Origin: Candidatus Hydrogenedentota bacterium
GTDB taxonomy: Bacteria; Hydrogenedentota; Hydrogenedentia; Hydrogenedentales; JAGMZX01
NCBI GenBank assembly: GCA_029556545.1
Contig: JAKQEQ010000180.1
Coordinates: 1-14,382, forward strand
Length of the DNA: 14,382 nucleotides
Direction: 5' to 3'
Numbering within the stretch: position 1 is the stretch's first letter; every line of letters begins with the position of its first letter. The notes under the pieces are model-generated. The model was not told the origin of the DNA, searched no databases, and worked only from the letters and a program-made list of their open reading frames with translations. This document shows positions 12,376 to 14,382 of the stretch, in pieces. The position numbers were made by a program, and so were the translations under genes.

Positions 12376-14382
12376 ATGGGCGATAAGGCTGGTATTCCAG
12401 GGGGATTCTTACTCGTCATGTGTGTCTTGGCTCTGGGGGCCGTATTTGCGGCCAGTGCGGCGGCGGACTACACGTTGACGATTAACGTCGTGGGGCAGGG
12501 GACGACGACGCCCGCGCCAGGCGATCACACGTATCCGGGGGGGACCTTCGTGTCCCTCGATGCCTTCCCCGACCCGGGCTGGGCCTTCGATCAGTGGCAA
12601 GGGGCGGCGGTCGGGACGCTGCCGAGCGCGGCGGTTGTCATGGACGCGGACAAGACCGTGACCGCGGTGTTTGTCGAAGGCGGGTACATGCTGGTCATCA
12701 GCGTGGACGGGATTGGGACGACCTCGCCGCCGGAAGGGACGCACTTCTACGTGCCGGGCAGAACGGTATACGTCGCGGCCTATCCCAGTATCGGCGTGTC
12801 CGTGTTCGATCACTGGGAGGGCGACCTGACCGGCACGGACCGGCAGCAGGAACTGCTGATGGACGCGGACAAGACGGTCGTGGCGGTCTTCGCGGCGGCG
12901 GAGAACTTCACACTGACCACCGCGGTCGTCGGCAACGGAAGCATTTCGCCGGCTGCGGGCGCGCATACGTTCCTGCGCGGAACGGTTGTGCCCATACGGG
13001 CGTTCGGCGATCCGGGCTGGGCCTTCGACCATTGGGAAGGCGACCTGAGCGGCACGAACCAGTTCAATCAGATGGTGACAATGGACGCGGACAAGTCCGT
13101 GACCGCCGTATTTGTGGCGCAGGATCACAGTATCACCATCGGCGTGATGGGGGGCGGGCAGACCATTCCGCCACCGGGGACCTATGGGGCGCTGGACGGG
13201 AGGGAGTTTCATGTGGTCGCCACCACGGCGCCGCCCGTGCCGCCGAACATCGTGTTCGACCACTGGGAAGGCGACTTCACCGGGTCCGAGAACCCCGCCG
13301 TGCTGGTCATAGACGGCGATAAGGCCCTCACCGCGGTGTTTATCGAGGTCGTGGACGAGCGCACCTTGACCATGCTCGTGGACGGCGCGGGCACGGTGGA
13401 CCCGCCGGGCACGACGACGCATCCGCTGGGCGCGGCGGTCACGATCACGGCCTTCCCGGAACCGGGCTGGGAATTTGTCGAGTGGCAGGGCAACTGGACG
13501 GGGTCGACGAATCCCGACACCGTCACGATGGACTTCGACCGCACGATTACGGCGGTGTTCGCGCCCGCGACCGGCGACCACACGCTGACGACGTCGGTGA
13601 TCGGCGGGGGGACCATCTCGCCCGAGGCCGGCGCGCATGTCTATGGTCACGGGACCGAGGTCGAGGTTGCGGCGACGCCGAACGTGGGCTGGTATTTCAG
13701 CCATTGGGAGGGCGATCTGTCGGGTTCGGCCAACCCGGCCACGGTTGTTATGGACGGGGACAAGATGGTGACGGCCGTGTTCGAGCAGTTGAACTACTTG
13801 CTGACCACGGTCGTCGTGGGGGGCGGGGTCATGGACCCGCCGGCGGGTTCGCATTCGTATGTCGGGGGCACGGAGGTGACGGTCTCGGCGGCGGCGAACG
13901 CCGGCTGGGCCTTCGGCCACTGGGAAGGCGACCTGAGCGGCGACGAGAATCCCACCGTAATCGTCATGGACAACGACAAGACGGTCATCGCCGTTTTCGA
14001 TCAGTTCAGCTACACGTTGGCGATTGCCGTCGTCGGCGAGGGAACGGTAATACCCGGGCCGGGCGAACACGTGTATCTTTCGGGAACGCCGGTTCTCGTG
14101 AGCGCGGGCGGGGACCCGGGGTGGGACTTTGATCGTTGGGAAGGCGATCTGACGGGGTCGACGAACCCCGCTACTATTGTGATGGACGCGGACAAGTCCG
14201 TGACGGCGATTTTCGCGCAATCCGGCGAAGGCGAAGGCGAAGGTGAGGGTGAGGGTGAGGGTGAGGGCGAAGGTGAGGGTGAGGGTGAGGGCGAAGGTGA
14301 GGGTGAGGGTGAGGGCGAAGGCGAAGGAGAGGGTGAGGGTGAGGGTGAGGGCGAGGGTGAAGGCGAGGGCGAGGGCGAAGGA
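12376..14382 (+). CDS. Exported protein with eight InlB B-repeat-like domains and Gly-Glu tail (runs off the window)
   Basis: The frame stays open from ATG 12376 to the last base: 669 codons without a stop, so the 3' end is missing. GGGAGG (12364-12369) lies 6 nt before the ATG. Residues 1-30 form a signal peptide (hydrophobic FLLVMCVLALGAVFAA, then SAAAD, a probable cleavage site). Residues 32-616 are eight tandem repeats of 71-78 residues of the divergent InlB B-repeat/Flg_new_2 type: TLT...VVG.GT..P..G.H.Y..GT.V...A.P..GW.F..WEGDL.G..NP..V.MD.DK.VTAVF. Residues 617-669 alternate Gly and Glu without exception. The protein is probably secreted or surface-displayed; an adhesin or cell-surface scaffold is plausible, and a catalytic or anchoring domain may lie past the Gly-Glu tail. 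It is divergent from flagellin. The antisense strand carries a long open frame (12409-14220), which is a coding shadow. Confidence 0.9.
   Translation, partial: MGDKAGIPGGFLLVMCVLALGAVFAASAAADYTLTINVVGQGTTTPAPGDHTYPGGTFVSLDAFPDPGWAFDQWQGAAVGTLPSAAVVMDADKTVTAVFVEGGYMLVISVDGIGTTSPPEGTHFYVPGRTVYVAAYPSIGVSVFDHWEGDLTGTDRQQELLMDADKTVVAVFAAAENFTLTTAVVGNGSISPAAGAHTFLRGTVVPIRAFGDPGWAFDHWEGDLSGTNQFNQMVTMDADKSVTAVFVAQDHSITIGVMGGGQTIPPPGTYGALDGREFHVVATTAPPVPPNIVFDHWEGDFTGSENPAVLVIDGDKALTAVFIEVVDERTLTMLVDGAGTVDPPGTTTHPLGAAVTITAFPEPGWEFVEWQGNWTGSTNPDTVTMDFDRTITAVFAPATGDHTLTTSVIGGGTISPEAGAHVYGHGTEVEVAATPNVGWYFSHWEGDLSGSANPATVVMDGDKMVTAVFEQLNYLLTTVVVGGGVMDPPAGSHSYVGGTEVTVSAAANAGWAFGHWEGDLSGDENPTVIVMDNDKTVIAVFDQFSYTLAIAVVGEGTVIPGPGEHVYLSGTPVLVSAGGDPGWDFDRWEGDLTGSTNPATIVMDADKSVTAIFAQSGEGEGEGEGEGEGEGEGEGEGEGEGEGEGEGEGEGEGEGEGEGEGEGEGEGEG
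12469..14223 (+). repeat. Eight tandem InlB B-repeat-like units (coding)
   Basis: Unit starts are 12469, 12685, 12907, 13126, 13360, 13579, 13795 and 14011; lengths are 72, 74, 73, 78, 73, 72, 72 and 71 codons. Each ends in a D.DK.VTAVF-like strand and begins with an aromatic, His or Arg residue followed by alternating hydrophobics. Unit 4 is the most divergent, with an insertion (PPVPPN). DNA identity is patchy: a 39-bp block in unit 3 (13015-13053) matches unit 7 (13903-13941) at 37 of 39 positions. Confidence 0.92.
14224..14382 (+). repeat. Gly-Glu hexanucleotide tandem repeat, reaching the window end
   Basis: Fifty-three codons alternate Gly (GGC/GGT/GGA) and Glu (GAA/GAG), a 6-bp repeat of 26.5 units. 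Between 14248 and 14319 there is a higher-order 24-bp unit, (GGTGAG)x3 + GGCGAA, present as three perfect copies. Outside that block synonymous codons vary, so protein alternation is kept while DNA differs. The array may be longer than shown. Confidence 0.97.

Noticed and set aside
12409-14220. 603-residue open frame on the minus strand, opposite the repeat protein
   Set aside because: It mirrors the repeat period of the plus-strand gene, is His/Arg-rich and has no recognisable domain; the plus strand has signal peptide, SD and clear InlB-like repeats.
14224-14382. CRISPR array or microsatellite without coding role
   Set aside because: The 6-bp repeat has no spacers and keeps the reading frame of the upstream gene exactly, with synonymous third-base variation.

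Overview
The window is GC-rich, gene-dense bacterial chromosome. The sequence suggests a flagellated, Gram-negative-type bacterium with a large exported repertoire. Two unrelated secreted proteins carry Gly-Glu (GEGEGE) stretches: one directly after a lipobox cysteine, one as a long tail behind bacterial immunoglobulin-like repeats. From memory I associate this habit, together with MJ1477/TM1410-type glycosidases and InlB-like repeat proteins, with Candidatus Hydrogenedentota and neighbouring Planctomycetota/Lentisphaerota-type lineages. That placement is an inference. There is no rRNA, tRNA, transposase, integrase or CRISPR array in the window, and it looks like ordinary chromosome rather than a mobile island.

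Layout. A cluster of three GC-rich palindromes (38-107) lies behind a lipoprotein glycosidase of the MJ1477/TM1410 (GH114-like) family on the minus strand (156-1160). Divergent from it is an O-antigen ligase/Wzy-like polytopic membrane protein with a helical tail (1286-3109). The two share a promoter region with facing -10 elements. Converging on the ligase is a compact minus-strand operon, read from 7267 down to 3101: an M28/glutaminyl-cyclase-like membrane-anchored protein, a cytoplasmic GAF sensor histidine kinase, a small two-helix membrane protein, and a TPR/zinc-ribbon/multi-helix membrane protein. A DRE-TIM metallolyase/aldolase (7367-8323) faces away from this operon and has its own promoter. 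A second minus-strand group follows: a YaeI-type metallophosphoesterase (10110-11087), translationally coupled by an ATGA overlap to a secreted clan GH-A glycoside hydrolase (8350-10113). Upstream of these, on the same strand, is a minimal flagellin (11273-12082) with a structured leader. Divergent from the flagellin, a long-leader transcript carries a large exported protein (12376 to beyond the window end). It has eight tandem InlB B-repeat-like domains, then an uninterrupted Gly-Glu tail still running at base 14382.

The shared theme is the cell surface: two glycosidases, a glycan ligase, a periplasmic M28-like protein, flagellin and a repeat adhesin or surface protein. The most notable observations are: (i) the first glycosidase appears to be a natural circular permutation of the TM1410 barrel, with the usual C-terminal half first and the protein ending at the usual mid-barrel Asp motif; (ii) the M28-like protein has lost several metal-binding and catalytic residues; (iii) the GEGEGE sequence is used in two different topologies, one on a 24-bp higher-order DNA repeat; (iv) two structured leaders (flagellin and repeat protein) face each other. 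I do not see a clear defence or mobile system.
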